Shown one piece after another: positions 63,320 to 63,444 of a stretch of 63,444 nt of DNA; positions within the stretch are counted from its first letter, which is position 1; each line of letters starts with the position of its first letter. Source of the DNA: Alkalimonas sp. (GTDB lineage Bacteria; Pseudomonadota; Gammaproteobacteria; Enterobacterales; Alteromonadaceae); the NCBI RefSeq assembly GCF_020831925.1, contig NZ_JAFIFQ010000013.1, positions 1-63,444 on the forward strand, given 5' to 3'. Made by a program: the position numbers and the translations under genes. Below the pieces are notes generated by a model that saw only the letters and a program-made list of their open reading frames with translations, was not told the origin of the DNA and searched no databases.

Positions 63320-63444
63320 TTACGCAGCCAGACCTTCTTTTGCTTTGTTGACCAAAGCGGTGAATGCCGCCTTGTCGTACACAGCGATATCCGCCAGGAT
63401 CTTACGGTCGATTTCCACTGAGGCTTTTTTCAGGCCTGCAATGA
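63320..63444 (-). CDS. rplT: 50S ribosomal protein L20, C-terminus only
   Basis: The reverse strand reads [20 protein letters not shown], then [20 protein letters not shown] and stop. This matches the C-terminal helical domain of L20 (E. coli ...[18 protein letters not shown]). The gene is cut by the right edge, so about 40 of roughly 118 residues are present. It would be the promoter-distal gene of infC-rpmI-rplT, beyond the window. Confidence 0.95.
   Translation of the reverse strand, partial: IAGLKKASVEIDRKILADIAVYDKAAFTALVNKAKEGLAA

Overview
The window is chromosomal DNA of a free-living, aerobic gammaproteobacterium of the Alteromonadales/Rheinheimera-Alishewanella-Shewanella type. This is inferred from the gene set: DUF2835 beside pepN, msrC-proQ-prc synteny, a zapC-pyrD pair, the 180-kDa NAD-glutamate dehydrogenase, DUF3081, and a Shewanella-type borosin methyltransferase. 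Genus-level placement is a guess. Gene starts were moved from the longest reading frame where a Shine-Dalgarno sequence or family length argued for it.

1-1.25 kb: the N-terminus of rlmL leaves the left edge. Two identical initiator tRNA-fMet genes follow, with a terminator and one or two decayed tRNA/terminator copies, then a solute-binding-protein pseudogene. 1.29-1.92 kb: a cysteine-motif-less radical-SAM-like protein. 2.2-14.5 kb: a scavenging locus with a large TonB-dependent receptor, a GH20 hexosaminidase fused to an SMP-30-type propeller, and rpiR-ridA-Na+ symporter-M81 peptidase, with a D-threonine-aldolase-like PLP enzyme divergent from rpiR. The same operator-like sequence (TACTTTGTACCAT-N8-AAAAGTAAACAG) lies in both divergent promoter regions, tying the halves into one probable RpiR regulon.

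14.5-22.8 kb: cardiolipin synthase, zapC, pyrD, NAD-glutamate dehydrogenase. 23-29.9 kb: a four-gene envelope operon (DUF1302 barrel, DUF1329 LolA-like protein, YCF48 propeller, MMPL/RND exporter). 30.2-39.8 kb: DUF2835 and pepN, nhaC with an NSS transporter, and msrC-(unknown acidic protein)-proQ-prc. 39.9-43.2 kb: a serine/threonine kinase coupled to a Ycf46-type AAA ATPase. 43.4-48.5 kb: branched-chain 2-oxoacid dehydrogenase (E1alpha-E1beta-E2) behind a perfect 18-bp palindrome, then astE.

48.6-53.2 kb is the most interesting part. A protein closely resembling the split-borosin alpha-N-methyltransferase SonM is followed by a GNAT acetyltransferase, a 104-residue protein with the layout of a borosin precursor (small helical domain, acidic linker, short neutral tail) and a TPR-GGDEF membrane protein. 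A periplasmic solute-binding protein is divergent. I read this as a candidate borosin RiPP locus.

53.2-63.4 kb: YgiQ radical SAM protein, an RND efflux pump with its adaptor, a Gln/Thr/Glu-rich orphan protein, DUF3081, a secreted orphan protein, an M28 peptidase lipoprotein, and the C-terminus of rplT (L20) leaving the right edge. No insertion sequences, CRISPR arrays, prophage genes or rRNA genes were seen.
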